From assembly GCA_938023905.1 (NCBI GenBank), contig CALJCO010000140.1, positions 1-15,375 of the forward strand: a stretch of 15,375 bases of DNA. Direction: 5' to 3'. Positions 6,687 to 14,558 of this stretch are shown here, in pieces; the stretch's first letter is position 1; each line of letters starts with the position of its first letter. This DNA is from an uncultured Collinsella sp. (GTDB taxonomy: Bacteria > Actinomycetota > Coriobacteriia > Coriobacteriales > Coriobacteriaceae). The notes beneath the pieces are model-generated. The model did not search any database, was not told the origin of the DNA, and saw nothing but the letters and a program-made list of their open reading frames with translations. The position numbers were made by a program, and so were the translations under genes.

Positions 6687-8550
6687 TCTAAAGCCATATC
6701 AATCGCCCTCATATGACGAAAACGAATGTGAGCCCCGCTCCGTTGCTGTCGACGATGTCGTGCCTGTTGCTGAATATGACCAGCCGATTTATGCTGGCCT
6801 CAAAGAGACTGGGCGTGTCGAGCGCGCTGGCGATAAGCCCTATCAAGTAGTCATCAACGGCGAAAACTACCATGCTCTTGAAACCTTGGCCTTTGCCTAT
6901 GCAGGCAAAGTGGACTGCATATATATTGACCCACCCTATAACACCGGTGCCCGCGACTGGAAATATAACAACGATTACGTCGACGGCTCCGACGCCTATC
7001 GTCACTCCAAATGGCTCGCCTTCATGGAGCGCCGCCTCAAACTCGCCAGACAACTGCTCAACCCCAACGATTCCGTACTCATCGTGACGATCGACGAGAA
7101 GGAGTACCTGAGGCTGGGGATGTTGTTGGAGAGCGTGTTCAACGGCGCAAAAATACAAATGGTGACATCTGTAATTAACCCTAAGGGCAATCGTCGGGAT
7201 AACGAGTTTTCGCGTTGCGAGGAGTATTTATTCTTTGTGCTTATTGGGGGCGCTTCCGTTGGGAGCATTGGCAACACAATGCTGAAACAGGAAGAGAAGA
7301 AGGCGAAGCCAATCCGTTGGAAGGGCCTGCTGCGTAGCGCAAGCAACAACGGAAGAAGAACCGCTCGGCCAAATCTATTTTATCCGCTTGTTTTCTCTGC
7401 CGAAGACGGCTCCTATATTAGGTGCGGAGATTCACTTCCCGTAGATTACAATCGCAACTCTTATCTAACTAATGATAGTGAAGTTGTCGTATGGCCAATC
7501 GGCGAAGGGGGACAAGAGCTCACCTGGTCTCTTAAACCCGATACATTTCGCGCCTATCAGTCAGAAGGCTACATAAAATTCGGGCCATGGGATGGCATTA
7601 AACGTGTTCCATATCATCTTACTTCTGGTCAAGTTAAGGATGTTCAGTCTGGAAAGCTGGCTGTTCGCGGATATGATGCCGATGGAGCTGTTGTCCTGGA
7701 GCAACAAGGCGAAGCAAACGTTCGTCCAATGACCGTATGGAACCAAAAATCGCATTCAGCTAGCGAGTCAGGGACAGGAATATTGAAGTGCTTGCTCCCG
7801 AACAGGCGCTTCCCATTCCCAAAGTCCCTCTATGCCGTCGAAGACACCATTCGCTTTTTCGTCGCCGACAAGCCCGACGCCCTTGTAGTCGATTTCTTCT
7901 CAGGATCGGGCACCACGGCACATGCCGTCATGCGCTTGAACCATCAGGATGGCGGGCGCAGGCGCTCCATCAGCGTAACGAATAACGAGGTCTCCGAGGA
8001 CGAATCCAAAAAGCTCACCAAGCGCGGTCTTCGCCAGGGCGACCCCGAATGGGAGGCGCTGGGCATCTGCCAGTACGTTACCAAACCACGCGTCACGGCG
8101 GCCATCACGGGCAAGACGCCCGAGGGCGATTCCATCAAGGGTGACTACAAGTTCACCGACGAGTTCCCCATGGCCGACGGCTTCGAGGAAAACGCCGTCT
8201 TCTTTGACCTTACCTACGAAGACCCGGACGCCGTCGAGCTGGGCGTGGCCTTCGAGGAGATCGCGCCCCTGCTCTGGCTGCGCGCTGGTTCGCGTGGCAG
8301 CATCATCAAGCACGAGCAGCCGGGCTTTGCCATGGCCGACGCCTACGCCGTCCTCTTCGACTTTGCTTCGGTCGGCGCTTTCATAGACGCCGTCAAGCAG
8401 AATGCCAGCATAGGGTGCGCCTATGTGATCACGGACGACACGGCTCGATACGCCTCCGTCAAGGCACAACTGCCTGGGCTCGACGTCGTCCGCCTGTACG
8501 AGAACTACCTGCAATCGTTCAAGATTGCCGCCGAGGATGCGGTGAGGTAA
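6661..8550 (+). CDS. mod: Type III-like site-specific DNA methyltransferase (Mod), main part
   Basis: Catalytic and recognition part of a beta-class N6-adenine methyltransferase. It carries the catalytic motif DPPYNT (residues 90-95 of this frame) before the AdoMet-binding motif FSGSGTT (413-419), the order typical of type III Mod. Between them, about 160-400, lies the target-recognition region, whose DNA (7141-7790) is visibly more AT-rich than both flanks, suggesting an exchanged specificity domain. The C-terminal part, with VFFDLTYEDPDAVELG and an HEQPG segment, is the usual tail. The ATG at 6661 lacks a Shine-Dalgarno sequence; the true start is probably 6414, giving about 711 aa when the G tract is 9 long. 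Its partner helicase gene starts 2 nt after the stop. The methyl group would protect host sites from the partner nuclease. Confidence 0.85.
   Translation: MPFGGGVADLKPYQSPSYDENECEPRSVAVDDVVPVAEYDQPIYAGLKETGRVERAGDKPYQVVINGENYHALETLAFAYAGKVDCIYIDPPYNTGARDWKYNNDYVDGSDAYRHSKWLAFMERRLKLARQLLNPNDSVLIVTIDEKEYLRLGMLLESVFNGAKIQMVTSVINPKGNRRDNEFSRCEEYLFFVLIGGASVGSIGNTMLKQEEKKAKPIRWKGLLRSASNNGRRTARPNLFYPLVFSAEDGSYIRCGDSLPVDYNRNSYLTNDSEVVVWPIGEGGQELTWSLKPDTFRAYQSEGYIKFGPWDGIKRVPYHLTSGQVKDVQSGKLAVRGYDADGAVVLEQQGEANVRPMTVWNQKSHSASESGTGILKCLLPNRRFPFPKSLYAVEDTIRFFVADKPDALVVDFFSGSGTTAHAVMRLNHQDGGRRRSISVTNNEVSEDESKKLTKRGLRQGDPEWEALGICQYVTKPRVTAAITGKTPEGDSIKGDYKFTDEFPMADGFEENAVFFDLTYEDPDAVELGVAFEEIAPLLWLRAGSRGSIIKHEQPGFAMADAYAVLFDFASVGAFIDAVKQNASIGCAYVITDDTARYASVKAQLPGLDVVRLYENYLQSFKIAAEDAVR
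6670..6679 (+). repeat. G10 homopolymer tract, frame switch of mod
   Basis: Ten consecutive G inside the coding region. Length 9 (or 12) joins the N-terminal domain at 6414 to the catalytic part; length 10 as given ends translation at 6684-6686. Poly-G slippage in mod genes is an established phase-variation mechanism, for example in Helicobacter type III systems. A sequencing or assembly error of one G is the competing explanation. Confidence 0.75.
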
Positions 8551-8552
8551 AC

Positions 8553-11462
8553 ATGAGAGTCGAACTTAAGGATTTCCAAGCCGGTGCGGTCGCGACCCTG
8601 GCGAACAAGTTGCAGTCGATGTGCCGACGCTACGAGCAGGACGGCGAGCTGTCCTCGATATGCCTCGCATCTCCCACGGGGTCGGGCAAAACGGTCATGT
8701 GCGCAGCGACGATCGAAGCGCTCTTCTTCGGAGACGACGATCTGAGCCTCATGCCCGACGAGAATGCCGTCGTTCTTTGGCTCTCGGATTCCCCGAGCCT
8801 GAACGAGCAGACGAGCGTGCGTTTCTCAAACGTGGCGGACAAGCTGGCAGACAGCATCCTTGACAGGCGCCACCTGGTCACAATTACCAACGACTTCGGA
8901 GCCGCGCACGACATTCTCGAGCCGCGCCACGTCTATTTCCTCAGCAAGGACCTACTCAGTAAGAACGGCCTGCTCACCAAGGGTAGTGAGGCCAACTCCG
9001 GCCGCGTGTTCTGGGACATCCTTGACCGCACCATCAGGGACCCGGAGCGTAACCTCTATCTGTTCATCGACGAGGCACACCGCGGCTTGGGGGCCAATGC
9101 CTCGAGCGAGCGCGGCACCGTGACGATCTACGCCAGCCTCATTGATGGGCTCGACGGCCGTGCAGCGATGCCCATCGTCGTCGGGGTCTCTGCCACGCCG
9201 CAGAGGTTCGAGGCGGCCATGGACCAGCGCGCCGATCGCGTACGTATGCCAAAGGTCGCTGTGACCCCTCGCGAGGTCCAGGAGTCAGGTCTGCTCAAGG
9301 ACATCATCGAGTTGCGCGTGCCAGAGAAGGACGACCCGGTCGAGCACCAGTATCTCACTATGGCGTGCGAGCGCTATGCCCTGACTTGCCGAGAATGGGG
9401 CGAGTACTGTGCCCGTGAGGGCGAGAGCCCCGTCAACCCGCTGCTGCTCATCCAAGCGGCGGACAACGTGAGCAACTCGGCCCTGGCTGAGATGTGCGAC
9501 CAGATCACGGGCCTGGTCCCCGGCCTTTCCGAGGCGATGTCGTTCGCCAACGTCTTCGGCGAGCATAAGGACATCGCGGCGGGAAAATACCTTATTCCCT
9601 ATGTCGAACCCGAGTTCGTTCAGGACACCTCGCGCATTCGCGTGCTCTTCGCCAAGGAGGCTGTCTCCAACGGATGGGACTGCCCGCGAGCGGAGGTCAT
9701 CTTCTCGCAGCGCAGGCGTTCGGACTCGACCTATATCGCACAGCTCGTGGGACGTATGGTACGCACTCCACTTGCGCGGCGCATCGAATCCGATGATCTT
9801 TTGAACTCCGTCGCCTGCTACCTGCCCCAGTTCAATCCCGAGAGCACTCAGGACGTGGTCGACTACCTCATGGGCCGCAAGGACGACATGGGCGAGAGCT
9901 CCATCGGCAAGCAGAACATCGTTCTCAACCCCGTGACTATCACGGCGGCTGCGCCCAAGTCCGAAGCCGACTACCAACAGGAGCTCAAGGCGTACGAGGA
10001 GAACGAGAAAGCCATCGAGGCGGCGCGGCAGGCACAACCCGGCTACCAGGCGCCGCTTGCCGGCATCGCGATTCAGGAGCCGTTGGACATGCAGGGAGCG
10101 CAGCCCTCGCTTGCCTCGGCGGTCAGGCCCGTCGACGTCCCGGCGCCAGAAGCGGAGCTGGCGCCTCAGCCCGCAACGGGCAACTACGTTGCAGCGTCTG
10201 CCCCGCAGCAACCTGCGACACCTGAGCCAAGTTCCGCACAGACCGAGCCGACCCAGCCCGCCTCGGTCGTAATACCCGTGCCCATGGCAAAGCCCAAGCC
10301 GCCCACCAAGCGCGAGCAGTCTTTCACGCATCAGGAGTGGCAGGGCATCCGCACAGCCTTCGATTCCATCCCCGTGCAGCGCATTCCGAAAAAGGCCAGG
10401 AACGAATTCCAGAGCCTGGTTAAGACGGCGACTCTGCTTGTCGAGACTGGCCTCGATGTCAATGCCGCGGCCGACGTGAAAAAACAGTTCGTTCAGAAGC
10501 TCAAGGGATACATCGTTGCTAACGAGGACGAGTACCGCGAAGCCAAACACGACGTAGAGGTTGCCGAGACCGTCAAGATCACGCTCGACAAGCTCAACGA
10601 GACCGAGGACCAGGAGCAGGAGGAGGCCCGCACGGACGCCGAAGGCCTCAGAAAGGCCGCCCGCGACGCCGACATGCATTTCACTAAGGAGTTTGCGAAT
10701 GAGTATCGTCGCGCCAACTTCAAGGAGCTTGGGCGGCCCGAGTGCGACCTGCGCCTTGCCGCAGCGGTGCGCACGCAGGCCATCGTCGATGCGCTCGAGG
10801 GCTGGGCGGCTCAATGCCGAAAGGAATACTTCGATAAGGTCGATGGATCTGGCGATTATGACTACCTTAACGACGCGGCAAAGCAGCGCTACGACGAGCT
10901 GGCCCGTGAAACCGAGGGCAAGCGCCTCACAAAGATAGAGTGGCCCACGTCTGCTAGCACGTCGGACGACTTCGCTAAGTATCCGTGCCATATTGTGCAG
11001 AAAGAGGACGGCCTCTGCCCGCTCGACCTGAACCCGGCGGAAGACTATATCGTTAGGAACGAATTGGCAAAGAATCGTACGGTTGCCTTCTATCGCAATC
11101 CGTCGGGCAGCATGTCTGCTAAGGCGTTTTCGATTCCGTACATGTCTTCGGTGGGACGCAAGGCCCTGCATCCAGACTTCCTCTTCTTCGTGAAGGATGC
11201 AGCGGGCGTCATCAGGCCGTCCATCGTTGACCCTCATGGCGAGTTCCTCGGCGACACGCTAGCAAAGCTTAGGGGCTATGTGACCTATCTGCGCGATTAT
11301 CCCGATGTGTTCAAGCAGGTACTCTTCGTCGGGGATATGGGCGAGGGCGTGTACAAGGTGCTCAACCTCTTGCGATCCGATGTGCAGGATGCCGTGATGG
11401 GCTACAGCGATGTCGACTGTAAGGCGCTCTTCTACGGCTCCTTCGCAAACGACTATCACTAG
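8553..11462 (+). CDS. res: Type III-like restriction subunit: DEAH-family helicase with C-terminal nuclease-like domain (Res)
   Basis: A 969-aa superfamily 2 ATPase, the restriction partner of the methyltransferase. Motifs: a RecA-like first lobe with Walker A ASPTGSGKT (39-47), DEAH (173-176), SAT (213-215), then the second lobe with QLVGRMVR (397-404). Residues about 466-592 form a Pro/Ala/Gln-rich, probably disordered linker. A helical charged region follows, then an endonuclease-like end: HPDFLFF (873-879) and IVDPHGE (891-897). The usual type III nuclease pattern is PD...(D/E)xK; here the second part is DPH (893-895), a variant I believe occurs in this subfamily. The start is the ATG 2 nt after the mod stop, with GAGG at 8544-8547. 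Both proteins would be needed for cleavage, so loss of Mod by tract slippage should also silence restriction. Confidence 0.85.
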   Translation: MRVELKDFQAGAVATLANKLQSMCRRYEQDGELSSICLASPTGSGKTVMCAATIEALFFGDDDLSLMPDENAVVLWLSDSPSLNEQTSVRFSNVADKLADSILDRRHLVTITNDFGAAHDILEPRHVYFLSKDLLSKNGLLTKGSEANSGRVFWDILDRTIRDPERNLYLFIDEAHRGLGANASSERGTVTIYASLIDGLDGRAAMPIVVGVSATPQRFEAAMDQRADRVRMPKVAVTPREVQESGLLKDIIELRVPEKDDPVEHQYLTMACERYALTCREWGEYCAREGESPVNPLLLIQAADNVSNSALAEMCDQITGLVPGLSEAMSFANVFGEHKDIAAGKYLIPYVEPEFVQDTSRIRVLFAKEAVSNGWDCPRAEVIFSQRRRSDSTYIAQLVGRMVRTPLARRIESDDLLNSVACYLPQFNPESTQDVVDYLMGRKDDMGESSIGKQNIVLNPVTITAAAPKSEADYQQELKAYEENEKAIEAARQAQPGYQAPLAGIAIQEPLDMQGAQPSLASAVRPVDVPAPEAELAPQPATGNYVAASAPQQPATPEPSSAQTEPTQPASVVIPVPMAKPKPPTKREQSFTHQEWQGIRTAFDSIPVQRIPKKARNEFQSLVKTATLLVETGLDVNAAADVKKQFVQKLKGYIVANEDEYREAKHDVEVAETVKITLDKLNETEDQEQEEARTDAEGLRKAARDADMHFTKEFANEYRRANFKELGRPECDLRLAAAVRTQAIVDALEGWAAQCRKEYFDKVDGSGDYDYLNDAAKQRYDELARETEGKRLTKIEWPTSASTSDDFAKYPCHIVQKEDGLCPLDLNPAEDYIVRNELAKNRTVAFYRNPSGSMSAKAFSIPYMSSVGRKALHPDFLFFVKDAAGVIRPSIVDPHGEFLGDTLAKLRGYVTYLRDYPDVFKQVLFVGDMGEGVYKVLNLLRSDVQDAVMGYSDVDCKALFYGSFANDYH

Positions 11463-11817
11463 GATTGTCGGGATTTGCCCGGCGGGCGTCTCGGATCATA
11501 TGCCAGAACCGAATTAGTAAGGCTCGTTAAGGCGGCCGTCCGTTAGGGGCGGCCGCCCCTCTTCAGTCTTGACCCATGATTTCCAGTGTTTCGGTGGCAT
11601 TCGCCGGTCATGAACTCGTATCCGTTGCGTGGGTGGCACCTTCGCTACGCCGCGTCAAGGGGCCCATGAGACCCCGCACAAACCTCCGCTTCGCTCCGGT
11701 TGGTGGAGGTCGTCATGGACTCCCTTGACCCGTCGTCGCTCCGGCGCGGCGTCGCCATTCGGCTTTGCCCGCAAGGGCGAGATGTTCAGGGCAGCGTGCC
11801 CGGAAACGGAGGAAGAC
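11463..11817. other. Intergenic region with large imperfect hairpin, mobile-element-like
   Basis: No protein start is convincing here. Apart from the terminator-like palindrome, the stretch 11648-11751 folds on itself: CGCCGCG (11648-11654) with CGCGGCG (11745-11751), GTCAAGGG (11654-11661) with CCCTTGAC (11722-11729), CCATGA (11664-11669) with TCATGG (11713-11718), and ACCTCC (11682-11687) with GGAGGT (11705-11710). Nested arms over about 100 nt suggest a structured RNA or an element-associated cruciform. It sits directly before a gene type common on conjugative elements. Confidence 0.5.
11531..11559 (+). terminator. Possible terminator after res
   Basis: GGCGGCC (11531-11537) can pair with GGCCGCC (11551-11557). 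A second option is the perfect palindrome GGGGCGG-CCGCCCC at 11546-11559. It is followed by TCTTCAGTCTT, a poor U-tract. The position, about 70 nt past the res stop, suits a transcription end. Confidence 0.4.
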
Positions 11818-12117
11818 ATGCAGGAGCTGATGACGAGGGAGATTGCAGAGGAGCTGCCGAGGCTCTATGAGCAAGACTGCGCGGAAGACCTCACGGTATA
11901 CGTCCACTACTTCTCGTGCGTGAACGGATGGGACTGGTGGCTGCTCAAGTTCGATGGGACGGACGAGGCGTTCAGCCTCGTCGAAGGCTATGACGACGAG
12001 CTCGGCTAATTCAGCATCAAGGAGATGGAGGAGCTGAACCGCCAAATGGGGTTCGCCGCCGTCGAGCGCGACGAGCACTTCGAGCCGAAGCCGCTTAGCG
12101 CCGTCAGGGGGAGGTAG
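11818..12117 (+). pseudogene. DUF2958-like protein gene with premature stop
   Basis: From an ATG with GGAGG at 11808-11812 the frame reads LPRLYEQDC, LTVYVHYFSC, WDWWLLKFDGTDEAFSLVEGYDDELG, then TAA (12007-12009). Past it the same frame continues FSIKEMEELNRQMGF, ERDEHFEPKPL and ends at TAG 12115-12117. The joined 99-codon reading matches my memory of DUF2958, small proteins of unknown function common on plasmids and integrative conjugative elements, where a Tyr follows ELG. A TAC or TAT to TAA change explains the stop, a point mutation rather than an indel. The intact 5' part would give 63 aa. Its presence suggests the remnant of a mobile element. Confidence 0.7.
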
Positions 12118-12121
12118 CTCC

Positions 12122-12190
12122 ATGGAGATGAACGAGTTTGACGCCGTGGGCAGATTCGGCAAGTCCCCGGGGCACGGCCCACTTGCTTAA
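12122..12190 (+). pseudogene. 5' remnant of a second mobile-element gene
   Basis: An ATG preceded by GGGGGAGG (12107-12114) opens 5 nt after the DUF2958 frame ends, reading MEMNEFDAVGRFGKSP before a stop at 12188-12190. The good ribosome site and tight spacing argue that it was the next gene of an operon, now cut off. Product not recognised. Confidence 0.4.
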
Positions 12191-12273
12191 ACTGCTCAAT
12201 TTTTCGTGCTCACGGTGCTTATTTCCCAGTGATCACTCGGACCACTTTTTAGTGAACATCAACAAACATCCGT
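12191..12273. mobile_element. Possible insertion-sequence end remnant
   Basis: A lower-GC scrap between two gene ends. It contains short palindromes: AGTGATCACT (12229-12238), and CACTTTTTAGTG (12243-12254), whose arms are CACT and AGTG. Read on the - strand it begins near TGTTGATGTTCACT, reminiscent of the multi-repeat ends of IS21-family elements. No transposase is present. The family assignment is a guess. Confidence 0.25.
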
Positions 12274-12336
12274 GCAGCGGCGGACGAGATGGCGACTCGC
12301 ATCGCCGACATGCTCATGCACATGGGCGGCGACTAG
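12274..12336 (+). pseudogene. 3' remnant of a mobile-element gene
   Basis: A short open frame reads AAADEMATRIADMLMHMGGD and stops at TAG 12334-12336. It has coding-like composition but no start. It may be the other end of the gene beginning at 12122 (frames differ), with the middle lost by insertion and deletion. Function unknown. Confidence 0.3.
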
Positions 12337-12403
12337 CCAGGGCGATCCCCGCAAAGGGCATTATTATCCGGGAAGCGTTTGGTTGCGAGCCACGCCGGTG
12401 TGA

Positions 12404-12423
12404 GGGCCTGAGTCGTCAGGCCC
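12404..12423 (-). terminator. Hairpin over the histidine kinase stop codon
   Basis: GGGCCTGA (12404-12411) and TCAGGCCC (12416-12423) form a perfect 8-bp stem with a 4-nt loop; the kinase stop codon lies in the arm. No T-run follows on the - strand, so it may be a weak terminator or a 3'-end stabiliser. Confidence 0.4.
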
Positions 12424-13813
12424 CGCTCAAGGGGATCGCGATGGTGGCCACCGCGCCGCCCAAGGGGCTGTTGGCGAGCGAGACAGAGCCCCCGTGGGCG
12501 CGCGCGGCCTCGGAGGCGGCGTGGAGGCCGAGCCCGTAGTGGCGGCCCCCGTCGCGCGAGGAGCGGGAGGAGTCGTCCGTGAAGAGGCGCTCGCAGCCGC
12601 GCTCGAGGGCGGCGGGAGAGAAGCCCAGGCCGTCGTCGGCGACCTCGATGACGAGGCTCCCGCCCGCGACGTCGCAGGAGACCGCCACGCGCGAGCGCGC
12701 GTGCTCGGCGGCGTTGGCCACGAGGTTCGCGGCGGCCCGCGCCAGGGCGGCTCGGTCGAGCGGGGCCTCGGGCGCGCCCGCGACGGCGGGGCCCGTGGCC
12801 GCGTCGAGCGCCACGCCGCGCGCCCGGGCGACCTGAGCGGCCTCGGCGACAACCTGCTCGCAGAGCTCGGCCGGCCGCAGGGGAGCCCTATCCACCCCGC
12901 CGGACCCGCGCGAGGCCTCGATGAGCAGGCGCACGTAGCCGTCGAGCCTTTCGACACCGCCGGCTATGTCGCGCGCGGCGGCCGAGAGGTCGCTGTCATT
13001 CTCGTCTTCCAGCTCCTCCGCCACGAAGTCGGCGTTGGCGCGCAGCACGGTGAGCGGCGTCTTGAGGTCGTGGGCGAGCGACGCCACCTGCTCGCGCTGC
13101 TCGCGCTCCGCGGCCCAGCGGGCCTCGAGCGACTCGGCGAGGGAGGCCCGCATGGCGTCCATCGCGGCGAGGACGTCGTTCACCTCGCGCACGTTGGTGC
13201 TGCCGACCGCGAAGTCGAGCTCCCCCGCGCCGACGCGCCCCGCCGCCTCCGCGAGCGGCGCCATCTTGCGCGAGATCACGCGGCTCGCGCGGCGCGCCAC
13301 GAGCGCGAGCGCGAGCGCGCTTCCCACAGCGGCGCCGACGAGCATGAGGTTCTGCGGGTTGGGAAGCAGGCCGGCGAGATCGCGCGAGACCCACTGCGGC
13401 AGGTACTCGCTGACGAGTGCGCAGGCCCCGCCGCCCTCGAGCGGGAACGCGGCGTAGGTGAGGCCCGAGCCCCCGCCCGTGATCTCGACGGTGCCGGGCG
13501 CGGCGTCGAGGACCGCATCCGCCTCCTGCTGGGCGTGGTCCAGCCGTGCGCCCTCGAGGTCCGTCTCGCTCACCTCCCCGCTCTCGTCCACGACGGTGTA
13601 GCGGTAGACCGTGGGTATGTCCTCCGGCCCGAGGCCTTCCTCTGCGGCCAGCAGGGCAGCGACCTCGCGCGCGTTGGCCGGCCCCCAGCTCGCCTCGTAG
13701 ACCCATCCCATGTTGATCGCCGCGGAGAGCACCATGAGCGAGGCGAGCCACGCCGTGGCGACCGCCGCGAACGCGTAGGCGAAGTAGCGCGCGATGACGA
13801 AGGAGAGCGGCAT
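12416..13813 (-). CDS. Membrane sensor histidine kinase
   Basis: A 465-aa kinase of the two-component system with the regulator upstream. Segment order: TM1 (about 8-33), an extracytoplasmic domain of about 120 residues, TM2 (155-175), a HAMP-like region (176-230), a dimerisation helix with the H-box SLAHDLKTPLT and phospho-acceptor H248, then the ATPase domain with N-box NLVANAAEH (363-371), DDGLGF (393-398) and HYGLGL (425-430). It autophosphorylates H248 and passes the phosphate to D51 of the regulator. The ATG at 13813 starts 26 nt after the regulator stop; the gap is G-rich. The context of a YxeA-like protein and an immunity-type permease suggests sensing of an antimicrobial peptide or envelope stress, as in the Bacillus yxd or bacitracin/lantibiotic loci; the ligand cannot be told. 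Very GC-rich, a typical chromosomal gene. Confidence 0.88.
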   Translation of the reverse strand: MPLSFVIARYFAYAFAAVATAWLASLMVLSAAINMGWVYEASWGPANAREVAALLAAEEGLGPEDIPTVYRYTVVDESGEVSETDLEGARLDHAQQEADAVLDAAPGTVEITGGGSGLTYAAFPLEGGGACALVSEYLPQWVSRDLAGLLPNPQNLMLVGAAVGSALALALVARRASRVISRKMAPLAEAAGRVGAGELDFAVGSTNVREVNDVLAAMDAMRASLAESLEARWAAEREQREQVASLAHDLKTPLTVLRANADFVAEELEDENDSDLSAAARDIAGGVERLDGYVRLLIEASRGSGGVDRAPLRPAELCEQVVAEAAQVARARGVALDAATGPAVAGAPEAPLDRAALARAAANLVANAAEHARSRVAVSCDVAGGSLVIEVADDGLGFSPAALERGCERLFTDDSSRSSRDGGRHYGLGLHAASEAARAHGGSVSLANSPLGGAVATIAIPLSGA

Positions 13814-13839
13814 GCCCCCGCGCCCCCGCGCCCCGGTCC

Positions 13840-14502
13840 TCAGAGCTGCCACTTGTACCCCATCCCCCAGACGGTCGCGATCGGGTCGGCGCCGGCCTCG
13901 GAGAGCTTCCTCCGGGCGCGGCTGACCTGCATGGATATGGCCGCGTCGTCGGCGTCGCTGCCCCAGCCGAGCACCGCCTCGCGGATCTGCGCGCGGCTCA
14001 TGACCTGCCCGGGGTGGCGCGCGAGGTACTCGCAGATGGCGTACTCGGTGGGAGTGAGCGGCACGGTCTCGCCGCCCACGGCGAGGTCGCGCGCCCCGAG
14101 GTCGATCCGCACCTCCCCGAAGGAGAGGGCGTGCGAGCGCGGCCTGCGCTCCCGGCGCAGGTGGGCAGCGACCTTGGCGCGCAGCTCCGCGGCCCCGAAG
14201 GGCTTGCGGACGTAGTCGTCGGCGCCCAGGCCGTAGCCGGCCACGGCGTCCTCCTCGGCCACGCGCGCGGTCAGGAAGATGATGGGCCCGTCGAAGTCCG
14301 GGCGGATCCTCCGCACGAGCTCGAAGCCGTCGAGCTCCGGCATCATGACGTCGCAGAGCACGAGGTCGAAGCGCGAGAGGTCCGTCCCCGGGACCACCGT
14401 CGGGTCCACGGCCCTGACGACCTCGTGGCCGTCGCGGCCGAGCACGCGCGCGAGCGCGTCGAGGATCGCGCGCTCGTCGTCCACCGCCAGTATCCTCGCC
14501 AT
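13840..14502 (-). CDS. OmpR-family response regulator
   Basis: A 220-aa transcription factor. The receiver domain (1-115) has the acidic pocket D8-D9, phospho-acceptor D51 (LCDVMMPELDG), T78 and K100 (RKPFG). The C-terminal winged helix (about 125-220) has the OmpR pattern LTPTEYAICEYLARHPGQVMSR and ends GMGYKW. The start is supported by AGGAGG a few nt upstream on the - strand. Phosphorylated by the downstream-encoded kinase, it most likely controls the ABC transporter operon it lies in. All key residues are present. Confidence 0.9.
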   Translation of the reverse strand: MARILAVDDERAILDALARVLGRDGHEVVRAVDPTVVPGTDLSRFDLVLCDVMMPELDGFELVRRIRPDFDGPIIFLTARVAEEDAVAGYGLGADDYVRKPFGAAELRAKVAAHLRRERRPRSHALSFGEVRIDLGARDLAVGGETVPLTPTEYAICEYLARHPGQVMSRAQIREAVLGWGSDADDAAISMQVSRARRKLSEAGADPIATVWGMGYKWQL

Positions 14503-14529
14503 GTTCGACCTCCTGAAACTCTCGTCGGA

Positions 14530-14558
14530 ATTGTACTAGCGCCGCACTCAGCGGTCCA
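14530..14558 (-). promoter_or_regulatory. Possible promoter for the response regulator and kinase genes
   Basis: On the - strand TGGACC (14553-14558) and TACAAT (14530-14535) are spaced 17 nt, ending about 30 nt before the regulator ATG. The -10 is good and the -35 partial. It would allow regulator-kinase expression apart from the transporter genes. Confidence 0.4.

Noticed and set aside
8415..8552. Upstream extension of the Res frame
   Set aside because: It overlaps the end of mod out of frame; the ATG at 8553 starts right after the mod stop and opens the typical helicase N-terminus.
9285..11237. 650-codon open frame on the - strand opposite res
   Set aside because: A GC-driven antisense shadow with Arg/Leu-rich, motif-free translation opposite a well-supported helicase gene.
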